Shown piece after piece: positions 1 to 7,127 of a stretch of DNA of 11,510 nucleotides. The translations under genes and the position numbers were made by a program. Numbering within the stretch: the stretch's first letter is position 1; each line of letters starts with the position of its first letter. Source of the DNA: Candidatus Heimdallarchaeota archaeon (GTDB lineage: Archaea; Asgardarchaeota; Heimdallarchaeia; Heimdallarchaeales; Kariarchaeaceae). Location of the stretch: the NCBI GenBank assembly GCA_027016475.1, contig JALUTL010000214.1, positions 1 to 11,510 on the forward strand. Reading direction: 5' to 3'. The notes below the pieces were generated by a model, which had not been told where the DNA came from, ran no database searches, and saw only the letters and a program-made list of their open reading frames with translations.

Positions 1-171
1 ATCACAATCAATCCTGCGAGAGTGTTGGGGGTAGAAGACAGAGTCGGTAGCTTGGATGTTGGAAAGGATGCCGATTTCCTGATATTCAATGGTGATCCAC
101 TTGATGCAAGATCCTATGTGGAAAAAACGTATATTGATGGTAAATTGGTATATTCAGCAAGTGGAACTTAA
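1..171 (+). CDS. Amidohydrolase (imidazolonepropionase-like), C-terminal end, partial
   Basis: An open frame runs from the first base of the window to a TAA at 169-171 and gives the last 56 residues of a protein that begins outside the window. It starts TINPARVLGVEDRVGSLDVG and continues KDADFLIFNGDPLDARSYV and YIDGKLVY. This is the characteristic C-terminal tail of cyclic amidohydrolases of the imidazolonepropionase/dihydroorotase-like group, where the chain leaves the TIM barrel and completes the small beta-sandwich domain (GSLDVGKDADF...V.KTYIDGKLVY). The metal ligands and substrate pocket lie in the missing part, so the substrate cannot be named. The stop is 2 bases from the stop of the convergent HAD gene, leaving no room for a separate terminator. 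The family call is confident; the exact function is unknown. Confidence 0.85.
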   Translation: MTINPARVLGVEDRVGSLDVGKDADFLIFNGDPLDARSYVEKTYIDGKLVYSASGT

Positions 172-173
172 TT

Positions 174-833
174 TTACAATTGGTAGTGTTGCTCAATTTT
201 TTTCTTGAGCTGATCAACGTTTTCAGCTGGCACTAGTGTTTTTTCTAACCCGAGAAAATCTTCCTTCCTATGGACACCCCAACATATCGGTTGAGGTGAA
301 AGCCCTGCATTCAACGCCGCAAGTGCATCGTATTTTGAATCTCCAATGTAGAGGATGGATTTGCTCGGCTTTACATTTAGAAGACGGCATGCCATTAAAA
401 GTGGATCTGGGTTTGGTTTATGCTTTTCTGTTGAGCTTTCATCCACAATTGCATCAAAATATTGGTTCAAATCTAGCTCTTGAAGCTCAGTTCGAACCAA
501 TCCATTTGATTTGGATGTAACAAGCCCTAATCTGAAGCCTTTCTGCTTCAGAAAGTCCAGCAGTTCCTTCATGCCACATACAACTTTTCCTCTGTTGGCA
601 CGCCTCATATTCTCATGAAAAATTATTGCAAACTGCTTTCTTTCTGAAGGTTCAAGGTTCAGTTCCTCCATTATTGTGCTTAGATCTTTCCCAAACTTGG
701 AAATGATGGCTTCATCACCGGGATAAGCCTTCTTCAACTTTTCAAATGAATTTCTGAATGCCTTCAACAATGAATCAGTGTTCTCTACTATTGTCCCGTC
801 CAAATCAAATAGGATTACTCTTGACTGTGTCAT
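174..833 (-). CDS. HAD-family hydrolase, phosphoglycolate phosphatase-like
   Basis: A 219-residue haloacid dehalogenase-superfamily phosphatase, a normal length for the phosphoglycolate phosphatase/PpaX-like subgroup with an alpha-helical cap. Motif I is FDLDGTIVEN with nucleophile D10 and acid/base D12. Motif II is the T106-S107 pair in LGLVTSKS. Motif III is lysine 137 or 139 in the EKHKPNPDP segment. Motif IV is GDSKYD with D165 and D169 binding magnesium. Residues 15-90 form the helical cap that decides the substrate, so a small phosphorylated metabolite (phosphoglycolate or a sugar phosphate) is likely but unproven. It is the second gene of an operon behind the acyl-CoA dehydrogenase: the stop-to-start gap is 12 bases and a GAGGAT-type ribosome site overlaps the upstream stop. 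No functional link to acyl-CoA oxidation is evident; it could be a general repair phosphatase. Confidence 0.88.
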   Translation of the reverse strand: MTQSRVILFDLDGTIVENTDSLLKAFRNSFEKLKKAYPGDEAIISKFGKDLSTIMEELNLEPSERKQFAIIFHENMRRANRGKVVCGMKELLDFLKQKGFRLGLVTSKSNGLVRTELQELDLNQYFDAIVDESSTEKHKPNPDPLLMACRLLNVKPSKSILYIGDSKYDALAALNAGLSPQPICWGVHRKEDFLGLEKTLVPAENVDQLKKKIEQHYQL

Positions 834-840
834 CTACTGT

Positions 841-847
841 ATCCTCT
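841..847 (-). promoter_or_regulatory. Ribosome binding site of the HAD phosphatase gene
   Basis: On the minus strand AGAGGAT precedes ATG at 833 by seven bases and overlaps the TAG stop of the acyl-CoA dehydrogenase. This supports translation of the phosphatase as the second cistron of a shared mRNA and supports ATG 833 as its start. Confidence 0.6.
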
Positions 848-2012
848 AAATCTCAAATTTCCCTTGCTTAATCAATTCCCTTGCAATAATCAGCTTGCGG
901 ATCTCAGATGTACCCGCTCCAATTTCCAACAGCTTGGCATCGCGTGCGAATCTCTCTACAACATACTCTTTCATATATCCATAGCCCCCCAAGATTTGAA
1001 CGGCATCAAGTGCAATTTTGGTTGACTTTTCTGCCGCATAAAGGATGGAAGCTGCCGCAGGCATATTTGCAGCATGGTTTTTCTGCAATTCCGTCAATGC
1101 CCAGTATACCAAAAGCTTGCTCGCTTGGGTTTCCACATACATTTGGGCAAGCTTGTCCTGTATCATCTGGAATTGTGCAATCTTTTTGCCAAATTGCTCC
1201 CGTTCCAACGCATAACGAAGTGCAATGTCTGCTGCCCGTTCGGATATTCCCAAGGATATTGCCGCAAGTGTGGCACGTTCTGCTGAAAGACCGGACATCA
1301 CTATTTTCCTGCCTTCATTTTCAATTCCCATGACATTTTCAACTGGAACCTTTACATCATCAAAAAAAAGCTCGCCCGTCTTTGATCCTCTCATTCCCAT
1401 TTTGTCCATAGGTTGTCCTCTTGTGACTCCTTCAGAATCCAGCTCAACAAGAAATGCAGTAATTCCTTTTGAACCTAGGTCTGGCCTTGTCTTTGCATAG
1501 ACTATCCCAAGTTGTGCAATTGGTGCGTTGGTGATAAAGGTTTTTGCACCGTTCAGAATGTAGCAGTCACCTTCTCTTCTTGCTGTCGTTTCCATCCCGA
1601 GCGCATCAGATCCATGTCCCGGTTCTGTCAAGCACAATGATCCGATCCATTCACCTGAACAAAGCTTTGGTAGGTACTTTGCCTTTTGTTCCGGATTTGC
1701 ATTCCGATTGATGTTGTCCAATACGAGGTTCGAATGGGCTCCAATGCTCAATGCAAAGGCTGGACTGACTCGTGCAAGTTCCTCTAAAATTATTGCCTGC
1801 ACAATATAGTCTGCTCCAGCTCCTCCATACTCCTCATCGACTGTTGGGCCCAACAACCCAAGCTCCCCTAGCTGTACGAACAAATCATGGGGCCAATAAT
1901 CTTCCCTGTCCATTCTTTCTGCAACTTTCGCCAATTCATTTTCCGCAAATTCTCTGACAGTCTGCTTGATGATTTTTTGATCTTCATTGAATGTGAAATC
2001 CATAATTCCCAT
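846..2012 (-). CDS. Acyl-CoA dehydrogenase, isovaleryl-CoA dehydrogenase type
   Basis: A full-length FAD-dependent acyl-CoA dehydrogenase of 388 residues that oxidises an acyl-CoA to the 2-enoyl-CoA and passes electrons to an ETF-like carrier. The N-terminal helical domain (about 1-120) is followed by the flavin-binding strand motif CLTEPGHGSD (127-136), the middle beta domain, and the C-terminal helices with REQFGKKI (271-278) and QILGGYGY (339-346). The usual catalytic glutamate near the C-terminus (IYEGT in short- and medium-chain enzymes) is replaced: here the stretch reads EIGAGTSE with A366. Instead there is a glutamate, E245, in GLSAER. This is the arrangement of isovaleryl-CoA dehydrogenase, whose base sits on helix G, so a branched short-chain substrate from leucine breakdown is the best guess. 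No methylcrotonyl-CoA carboxylase gene is visible nearby. ATG at 2012 or in-frame ATG at 2003 (MDFTFNEDQ) could be the start. Confidence 0.9.
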   Translation of the reverse strand: MGIMDFTFNEDQKIIKQTVREFAENELAKVAERMDREDYWPHDLFVQLGELGLLGPTVDEEYGGAGADYIVQAIILEELARVSPAFALSIGAHSNLVLDNINRNANPEQKAKYLPKLCSGEWIGSLCLTEPGHGSDALGMETTARREGDCYILNGAKTFITNAPIAQLGIVYAKTRPDLGSKGITAFLVELDSEGVTRGQPMDKMGMRGSKTGELFFDDVKVPVENVMGIENEGRKIVMSGLSAERATLAAISLGISERAADIALRYALEREQFGKKIAQFQMIQDKLAQMYVETQASKLLVYWALTELQKNHAANMPAAASILYAAEKSTKIALDAVQILGGYGYMKEYVVERFARDAKLLEIGAGTSEIRKLIIARELIKQGKFEI

Positions 2013-2032
2013 TTCATAATTGTTACGCTTTT

Positions 2033-2066
2033 CAAAATATTTTCTTTAGAGTAGGAATTTATATTG
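2033..2066 (-). promoter_or_regulatory. Minus-strand promoter region of the acyl-CoA dehydrogenase operon
   Basis: Two AT-rich TATA-like elements lie upstream on the minus strand. GAAAATATTTTG (2033-2044) is centred about 26 bases before ATG 2012 and would give a leaderless mRNA. AATATAAATT (2056-2065) is a better TATA match and would give a leader of about 20-30 bases without a Shine-Dalgarno motif. Which one is used cannot be decided from sequence. The region is shared back to back with the promoter of the divergent asparaginase gene. Confidence 0.45.
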
Positions 2067-2112
2067 AAAATTTGTTCCAAGAATGCTGACACCCATGTAC
2101 TTATGCGAAAGA

Positions 2113-2122
2113 TGCTTAAATC
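2113..2122 (+). promoter_or_regulatory. TATA-like promoter element, leaderless, for the asparaginase gene
   Basis: TGCTTAAATC is centred about 24 bases before ATG 2142. No ribosome site lies between, so the transcript probably begins at or next to the start codon. Confidence 0.5.
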
Positions 2123-2141
2123 ACAGGTTTTTCTTTAGGAT

Positions 2142-3065
2142 ATGCCATCCGCAAACCCGATCTTGGTTGTCCATGGCGGTGCTGGAACAGTTCCAGATGA
2201 ATTGAGGAGTCAATGCCAATTAAGCATACGACAGGCGGCTGAAGTTGGTTGGAAGATACTTGTATCCGGCGGCTCTGCTCTTGATGCAGTAGAGGCTTCG
2301 GTAGTGGCCATGGAGGACGATCCCATTTTCAATGCAGGCTATGGGTCTGTGCTGACCGAAATAGGAACTTTGGAAATGGACGCAATGATCGCAGATGGGT
2401 GTTCTATGGGTGTTGGTGGCGTTATCGGAGTTTCTCGCATCAAAAACCCAATCCGGGCCTCACGGGTTGTCATGGAAAAGAGTCCGCACGTACTATTTTT
2501 TGGAAGAGGTGCTGAAGAATATGTTGAAAAATTTGGAATGGATTTGACAGACCCCCAAAAGTTGATTACTGAGAGATCAATACAAAGGCTGGAACGATAT
2601 AAGGAAGCAAAAAAAACTTATGGAGACTACATCAGACCCGGAGACGACCCTGAACGAAGAGAAAAATACGGTACTGTAGGTGCAGTCGCACTGGATGCAC
2701 ATGGCAATTTGGCTGCAGCAACATCTACTGGAGGTGTTTTGGGAAAATTGCCCGGACGTGTAGGAGATACACCTGTCTTTGGTGCAGGAACATATGCCGA
2801 TAAAGAAATCGCATTTTCAGCAACCGGAGTCGGGGAGGTGATCATCAAATCAGTTCTTGGATTAAAAACAAAGGAAGGAATCAGAATGGGTCTGTCGTTG
2901 GATGCAGCCTCTGACTATGCTTTGGATTATTTGAACACTGAGATTGGTGGAACTGCGGGATTGATTGCTGTCACGAACAAAGGGGAATTTGTTGCAAAGA
3001 AAACCACAAAAGATCTTGTGTTTGCAATACGGACTGAAAAGCAATTCACTGACTTCTGCACTTAG
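2142..3065 (+). CDS. Isoaspartyl peptidase / plant-type L-asparaginase (Ntn hydrolase)
   Basis: A 307-residue N-terminal-nucleophile hydrolase of the asparaginase-2 family, which cleaves beta-aspartyl (isoaspartyl) dipeptides and L-asparagine and removes damaged peptides. The chain opens with the family signature LVVHGGAGTVP (8-18). It should be cut by itself before the threonine in YGTVGAVALD, making T178 the free N-terminal nucleophile of the beta subunit. Supporting pocket residues are ATSTGG (193-198), GRVGDTPVFGAGTYAD (205-220; R206 and D209 bind the substrate carboxylate and amine) and ATGVGE (227-232). The segment DPERREKYG (169-177) forms the linker at the end of the alpha subunit. 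Length and order match E. coli EcAIII-type enzymes. It has its own promoter, stands divergent to the acyl-CoA dehydrogenase, and is probably monocistronic because the next gene has its own TATA element. The family call is very secure; preference for isoaspartyl peptides over asparagine is inferred. Confidence 0.93.
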   Translation: MPSANPILVVHGGAGTVPDELRSQCQLSIRQAAEVGWKILVSGGSALDAVEASVVAMEDDPIFNAGYGSVLTEIGTLEMDAMIADGCSMGVGGVIGVSRIKNPIRASRVVMEKSPHVLFFGRGAEEYVEKFGMDLTDPQKLITERSIQRLERYKEAKKTYGDYIRPGDDPERREKYGTVGAVALDAHGNLAAATSTGGVLGKLPGRVGDTPVFGAGTYADKEIAFSATGVGEVIIKSVLGLKTKEGIRMGLSLDAASDYALDYLNTEIGGTAGLIAVTNKGEFVAKKTTKDLVFAIRTEKQFTDFCT

Positions 3066-3076
3066 CCAATCGGCAA

Positions 3077-3085
3077 CATTTATCA
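3077..3085 (+). promoter_or_regulatory. TATA-like promoter element for the prenyltransferase-fold gene
   Basis: CATTTATCA is centred about 27 bases before GTG 3108, placing the predicted transcription start on the GTG itself. It is the main support for the GTG start, because no Shine-Dalgarno motif is present. Confidence 0.5.
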
Positions 3086-3107
3086 CTTGAACAATCTGTT
3101 TTAGGTT

Positions 3108-4031
3108 GTGCTGGGAGAAAGAAGACCTTCAGGAGAAACATTGAGAAGAGTTGACGACTTATCGTCGGAAGAAGCCATTACACTCATCCAAGAAGGAGAT
3201 GTGGATACAGTTTATCTCCCTCTGGATGGAACACGTCGTTTCCTGCGCATGCATGCCAAACCCGGAATGAGTGAAGCAGAGCTGATTGATCTTTACTATT
3301 ATTTGATAGAACATCATCTCCCCAAAATTATTCGTATTTTCCACAAATATGGCGTTAAAAATCTGATCGTGCTTGCAATGGATCGAACTGGATTTGACAG
3401 GGGACAAACCTACACAAAAACGGCGATTGAACGTGGTTACATGCCACTGTTTGACAGTGGAAGTGAGTATGGTAAACTGTACAAAGATCTTGATGCCAGA
3501 GTTGTGTTTGCAGGATTCAATGAAGCCTATGCAGAATATGGTTTTGGTGAATTATTGGCGGATTTTGAGGATTTGGAAAATAAAACCGCAAAGAACAAGG
3601 GGTTTAACCTGTTGTGGTACACTAGTTACTTGCCTGATGAGGACTACTTGGCAGTTGGAAATGCCTATGCTCAATTGAGAGAAGAAAATTCTGACATAAC
3701 ATTAGAAGATGCCAAACTGATTCTGATAGAAAGGCTTTATCGTGTTCCTTTACAGAAGATCGATGTCTCATTTTTCTATGGATTTCCCCGGTCAAAAGTG
3801 TTGCCTCCCCTAATAAACAACCAAACTGTGTTTCTTTACACCCGGAAGCCTACATTGACATTAGATGATACAACAATACGTCGTGGACTTCTCCTTACTG
3901 CATTGACCAAAAAGGCAATCTATGATTCCTACCCCCAATATTTTTCAGAGGCAAAGCAATCTACAGTTGCAGAGAAAGGGAATGGGTTCTGGGCAGAAGA
4001 AAGCTATCATTTTCCGGACTATTATATCTGA
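3108..4031 (+). CDS. Cis-prenyltransferase-fold protein resembling tuberculosinyl transferase Rv3378c
   Basis: A 307-residue protein whose residues 33-45 read DTVYLPLDGTRRF, matching the catalytic aspartate loop of the undecaprenyl diphosphate synthase fold (D40). The rest does not match a chain-elongating synthase: the C-terminal RTxGExRxSxF motif that binds isopentenyl diphosphate is absent. Compared from memory with mycobacterial Rv3378c (tuberculosinol/tuberculosinyl adenosine synthase), several blocks line up in order: DGTRRF with FPFDGTRRW (D34 there); DRTGFDRG (92-99) with the LLDRG segment; KIDVSFFYGF (217-226) with the DMFIGF block; VFLYTRKP...DDTTIRR (241-259) with SLYFTVAP...TETTLRR; and a final GFWAEE (293-298) near IWFAEG. 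Tyrosines 63-65 lie near the place of that enzyme's Y51. It probably acts on an allylic diphosphate, perhaps geranylgeranyl diphosphate. The nearest in-frame ATG would remove the catalytic loop, so GTG 3108 is chosen. Confidence 0.75.
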   Translation: MLGERRPSGETLRRVDDLSSEEAITLIQEGDVDTVYLPLDGTRRFLRMHAKPGMSEAELIDLYYYLIEHHLPKIIRIFHKYGVKNLIVLAMDRTGFDRGQTYTKTAIERGYMPLFDSGSEYGKLYKDLDARVVFAGFNEAYAEYGFGELLADFEDLENKTAKNKGFNLLWYTSYLPDEDYLAVGNAYAQLREENSDITLEDAKLILIERLYRVPLQKIDVSFFYGFPRSKVLPPLINNQTVFLYTRKPTLTLDDTTIRRGLLLTALTKKAIYDSYPQYFSEAKQSTVAEKGNGFWAEESYHFPDYYI

Positions 4032-4066
4032 TATTGTGTTTCTATAGCGTTATTGTGCAGAATGCT

Positions 4067-4112
4067 CTCTTAAACAAACAATGTTCTTATTCTGTATTTG
4101 TGGTGGTTTATC
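4067..4112 (+). promoter_or_regulatory. Promoter and ribosome site of the class V PLP enzyme gene
   Basis: CTCTTAAACA (4067-4076) is a TATA-like element centred about 41 bases before ATG 4113, which predicts a leader of about 14 bases. GGTGGT at 4102-4107 is a moderate Shine-Dalgarno site five bases before that ATG. Together they favour ATG 4113 over the in-frame TTG at 4098. Confidence 0.45.
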
Positions 4113-5462
4113 ATGAACATAGACAACATTCGGGAACAGTTCCCAATTACTCGGGTACGCTTGCCTGAAACTGAAAACTGTAGTGCGCGACCTTTGGTTT
4201 ACTTTGATCATGCTGCCAGCACACATGCCCCTCAAGCCGTTTTGGATGCCTATATTGAGATGCATACTTCAATGTATGCAAACATCCATCGAGGTGAACA
4301 TTACCTCAGTCAGATTAGCTCAGATCTGTTCGATGAAGTTCCGGAAATTATTGGCAACTTTCTGGGATTGAATGATATGGAAAATCAAGGGGTTCAAGGA
4401 ATCATTACTACCAACACCACTTCTTCACTGGATTTGGCCAGTCATGTAATGGCATCATTTCCGGGGGCTGTATTGACAACTACGTTGGAACATCACTCCA
4501 ATATCCTCCCGCATAGGCGGAGAGGGGAGGTAATATTCGCAGATTTGGATGACAACGGCAAATTACTTTTGGATGACATAGAGGAAAAGTTGCAGAAGAA
4601 CGATGTAAAGCTTGTTGCTGTTTCTGCCGCATCAAACGTTACCGGCTATGTTCCTCCTATAGAGAAAATTGCAAGAATGGCACATGATTCAGGCGCAAAG
4701 ATATTGGTGGACGCAGCACAACGCATTGCCCACCTTAAACTGGAATTGAAACCCATTGGCCACCCAGAGCATCTTGATTTTGTTGCAGGGGCTGGTCATA
4801 AATTCTACGCTCCATTTGGATCAGCTTTTCTGGTTGGTGACCAAGAGCTGTTTGACCAAGCTCCGCCTTACATCCCGGCAGGGGGTACAGTGATGTATGT
4901 CACAAAAACCGATGCTTTATTCTTGAATGGCTCAAGTAGGCATACTCCAGGCACACCAAACATTGCTGGCGCTGTCGCAATGGGGAAGGCATTGCGTTTT
5001 CTCAAAGAAATAGGAATTGAGAACATCAGGAATCATGAAATTACCCTGATGAAGAAGATGGTGCATGGGATGCAACAGATAGATGGAGTCTCACTTTTAG
5101 GCAACATAGGAGTTGATGAAAGAGTAGGAGTGATTTCCTTCAATGTAGAAGGAATTCCCCACGAACTAATGGCAAAATGGTTGGATGAAGTTGGTGGCAT
5201 AGCCTGCCGCAACGGATGCTTCTGTGCACACCCTTATGTTCTTGAACTTCTGAAAATTTCTCCTGAACTGTCTGCACAATATCGGCAAAAACTTTCAATG
5301 GGTGAGGACGTTCAATTGCCCGGTGCAGTTCGTGCGTCTATTGGGATTTACAATACCATGGAAGAGGTGGAAAAATTTTTGACAGTGCTTGAGACGCTGG
5401 TTTCCGCCAAATCGGAACAAAAACCACCAAAAATCCTTTCACAAATGTGTGGAATCTACTAA
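4113..5462 (+). CDS. Class V PLP-dependent enzyme, cysteine desulfurase (SufS/CsdA)-like
   Basis: From ATG 4113 this is a 449-residue fold-type I PLP enzyme. Features in order: YFDHAASTHAP near the N-terminus (30-40), the cofactor-stacking histidine in LEHHSN (H127), VDAAQ with D200 and Q203, the Schiff-base lysine K230 in GAGHKFYAPFG, SSRHTPGTPN, and RNGCFCAHP, where C371 aligns with the sulfur-accepting cysteine of SufS-type desulfurases (GHHCAQP). A normal enzyme would take sulfur from cysteine and hold it as a persulfide for Fe-S cluster or thio-modification partners. Two things are odd. A second cysteine (C369) stands two residues before the usual one. About 20 extra residues (LLKISPELSAQYRQKLSMGE) separate this loop from the conserved VRASIGIYNT. 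No suf or isc scaffold gene is adjacent. Related family members include selenocysteine lyases and epimerases, so the desulfurase activity is inferred. Confidence 0.82.
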   Translation: MNIDNIREQFPITRVRLPETENCSARPLVYFDHAASTHAPQAVLDAYIEMHTSMYANIHRGEHYLSQISSDLFDEVPEIIGNFLGLNDMENQGVQGIITTNTTSSLDLASHVMASFPGAVLTTTLEHHSNILPHRRRGEVIFADLDDNGKLLLDDIEEKLQKNDVKLVAVSAASNVTGYVPPIEKIARMAHDSGAKILVDAAQRIAHLKLELKPIGHPEHLDFVAGAGHKFYAPFGSAFLVGDQELFDQAPPYIPAGGTVMYVTKTDALFLNGSSRHTPGTPNIAGAVAMGKALRFLKEIGIENIRNHEITLMKKMVHGMQQIDGVSLLGNIGVDERVGVISFNVEGIPHELMAKWLDEVGGIACRNGCFCAHPYVLELLKISPELSAQYRQKLSMGEDVQLPGAVRASIGIYNTMEEVEKFLTVLETLVSAKSEQKPPKILSQMCGIY

Positions 5463-5504
5463 TCCATAAATAATTGCATTCCTGCATTTTGGCATTTCTT
5501 GAGC

Positions 5505-5517
5505 CAATAAATTTTTA
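5505..5517 (+). promoter_or_regulatory. TATA-like promoter element of the aldehyde dehydrogenase gene
   Basis: CAATAAATTTTTA is centred about 30 bases before ATG 5541 with no ribosome site in between. A leaderless or nearly leaderless mRNA is expected. Confidence 0.5.
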
Positions 5518-5540
5518 CAGTAATTTCTTCTGCTGTTGGT

Positions 5541-6989
5541 ATGGAACATTACCTCATGTATATTTCAGGCGAATGGAAATCTGCTGAAGGCGGGGAAACT
5601 CAGGATGTCTACAATCCCGCGACTGGAGAACTTATGGCGAAAGTACCGTTTGCGTCGACTGACGATGCTGACAAGGCATTGGAAACCGCGAAAGAAGTTC
5701 TGAAAAACCCTTCATGGAAAGATATGGGGCCCAGTCAGCGCGGATTGATTTTGAGAGAGCTTGCCCGACTGACGTATGACCACGCAAAGGATCTTGCACT
5801 CATTGAAAGCCAAAACAATGGCAAAACCTTCCGTGATGCATTGGGAGATGTAAGGTTCGCTGCAGCCACTCTAGACTATTTTGCAGGATGGGCAGACAAA
5901 ATTGAGGGAAAAACGATTCCTGTTCCGGGTGAAAGATTGAACTACACGCTCCGGCAACCACTTGGCGCCACATTGCATATCATTCCGTGGAACTTTCCCC
6001 TTCAGCTGGCTATACGATCCATCGCTCCTGCTTTGGCCGCGGGATGCTCTGTCATTGCAAAACCAGCCAGCCTGACACCTCTTTCATTGCTTCAATGGGC
6101 AAAGCTTGTGGATCAGACTGATTTGCCAAAAGGTGTTTTGCAGGTAATTACTGGTTCAGGAGGAAAGATTGGAAATTATCTTGCCAAATCGCCACTGATT
6201 GACGGCATATCTGTTACTGGAAGTGTAGAAACCGGCGCTTCAGTTATGAAGGTTGCCGCTGAAAACATTACCCCCGTCACTCTTGAATTGGGTGGGAAAG
6301 GCGCCAATGTTGTGATGCCTGATGCAAACCTCCAAAAAGCTGCAAAGGGAATATGTTTTGGTATTTTCTGGAATGCAGGCCAAATGTGCTGGGCAGGATC
6401 TAGGCTGATTGCGCATGAAAGTATTGTTGACCCTCTATTGGAGGCTGTAACCAATGAAGTGAACAAATGGAAAATTGGCATCGGTACCGAGGAAGGAGTT
6501 CGTATTGGATCTTTGGTCAGCCAAGATCAACGAGAGACTGTATTGAGCTACGTCCGTCAGGGTGTGTCCCAAGGTGCAAAAGTGCTGGTTGGTGGAGAAC
6601 CGCCAAAGGACGAATCTCTCAAGAATGGCGCATTTCTTTCACCTACTATCCTTGTTGATGTCGATCCGTCAAATGTTTGTGTCAAGGAGGAAATATTCGG
6701 TCCTGTACTTTCTGTTCTCACATTTTCCGAACCCGAAGAGGCAATCCGCCTAGCAAATGACACTGAATTCGGATTGCTCAATGGAGTTTGGACATCAAAT
6801 CTGCGAAATGCCCATGTCCTTGCCAAAGAGCTTGAAAGCGGTATGGTCTCTATCAATGAGTATCCTGTGACTTTTCCACAGACACCATTCATTGGCTGGA
6901 AGAAGAGCGGGATCGGTGCGGAACAAGGTCAAATTGCTCTTGGTTTCTACTCCCGTACAAAGAATGTATTGGTCAATCATTCATTCTGA
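5541..6989 (+). CDS. NAD(P)-dependent aldehyde dehydrogenase
   Basis: A complete 482-residue enzyme of the aldehyde dehydrogenase superfamily, oxidising an aldehyde to the carboxylic acid in the cytoplasm. The full active site is visible: N151 in PWNFPLQ, K174 in the cofactor motif AKPAS, the Rossmann turn SVTGS (224-228), general base E249 in LELGGKGANVV, nucleophile C283 in NAGQMCWAGSR, and E384 in KEEIFGPV. At the position of the ribose-binding glutamate of NAD-specific enzymes (KPxE) there is a serine, S177, which is compatible with NADP use. The N-terminal ISGEWKSAEGGETQDVYNPATGE is typical of betaine-, gamma-aminobutyraldehyde- and succinate-semialdehyde-type enzymes, but the aldehyde substrate cannot be read from sequence. 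It stands alone with its own promoter. Its role beside a class V PLP enzyme and a prenyl-fold protein is not evident. Confidence 0.92.
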   Translation: MEHYLMYISGEWKSAEGGETQDVYNPATGELMAKVPFASTDDADKALETAKEVLKNPSWKDMGPSQRGLILRELARLTYDHAKDLALIESQNNGKTFRDALGDVRFAAATLDYFAGWADKIEGKTIPVPGERLNYTLRQPLGATLHIIPWNFPLQLAIRSIAPALAAGCSVIAKPASLTPLSLLQWAKLVDQTDLPKGVLQVITGSGGKIGNYLAKSPLIDGISVTGSVETGASVMKVAAENITPVTLELGGKGANVVMPDANLQKAAKGICFGIFWNAGQMCWAGSRLIAHESIVDPLLEAVTNEVNKWKIGIGTEEGVRIGSLVSQDQRETVLSYVRQGVSQGAKVLVGGEPPKDESLKNGAFLSPTILVDVDPSNVCVKEEIFGPVLSVLTFSEPEEAIRLANDTEFGLLNGVWTSNLRNAHVLAKELESGMVSINEYPVTFPQTPFIGWKKSGIGAEQGQIALGFYSRTKNVLVNHSF

Positions 6990-7048
6990 TGAAGCCTTTC
7001 TTGTTATTGCTTCTGCCAACAGCAAAAACATTTGTTTTTCATCTAAAG

Positions 7049-7127
7049 AAAAATTTATTATTCACCCTGTACTATGATATATTAGTTATAACACATAAAA
7101 TATAATAGTTTACGCGGAGGTGGAAAC
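7049..7127 (+). promoter_or_regulatory. hsp20: Promoter and Shine-Dalgarno leader of heat shock operon 1
   Basis: The stretch is very AT-rich. AAAATTTATTATT (7049-7061) would place the transcript start near 7081 and give a leader of about 47 bases; ATGATATATT (7074-7083) and ATAAAATATAAT (7095-7106) are alternatives. The leader ends in GGAGGTGG (7116-7123), close to a perfect anti-16S match, four bases before ATG 7128. The leader of the second heat shock operon has the same plan, unlike the leaderless metabolic genes. Confidence 0.5.

Noticed and set aside
236..520. Plus-strand open frame of 94 codons opposite the HAD phosphatase
   Set aside because: It is the antisense of conserved HAD motifs, and its translation shows no domain.
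3108..4031. Calling the gene undecaprenyl diphosphate synthase (uppS)
   Set aside because: Only the DGTRR loop fits; the RTxGExRxSxF substrate motif is missing and the C-terminal half matches Rv3378c better.
4098..4112. TTG start extending the class V PLP enzyme by five residues
   Set aside because: ATG 4113 has a GGTGGT ribosome site at correct spacing, and the extension (MWWFI) has no family support.
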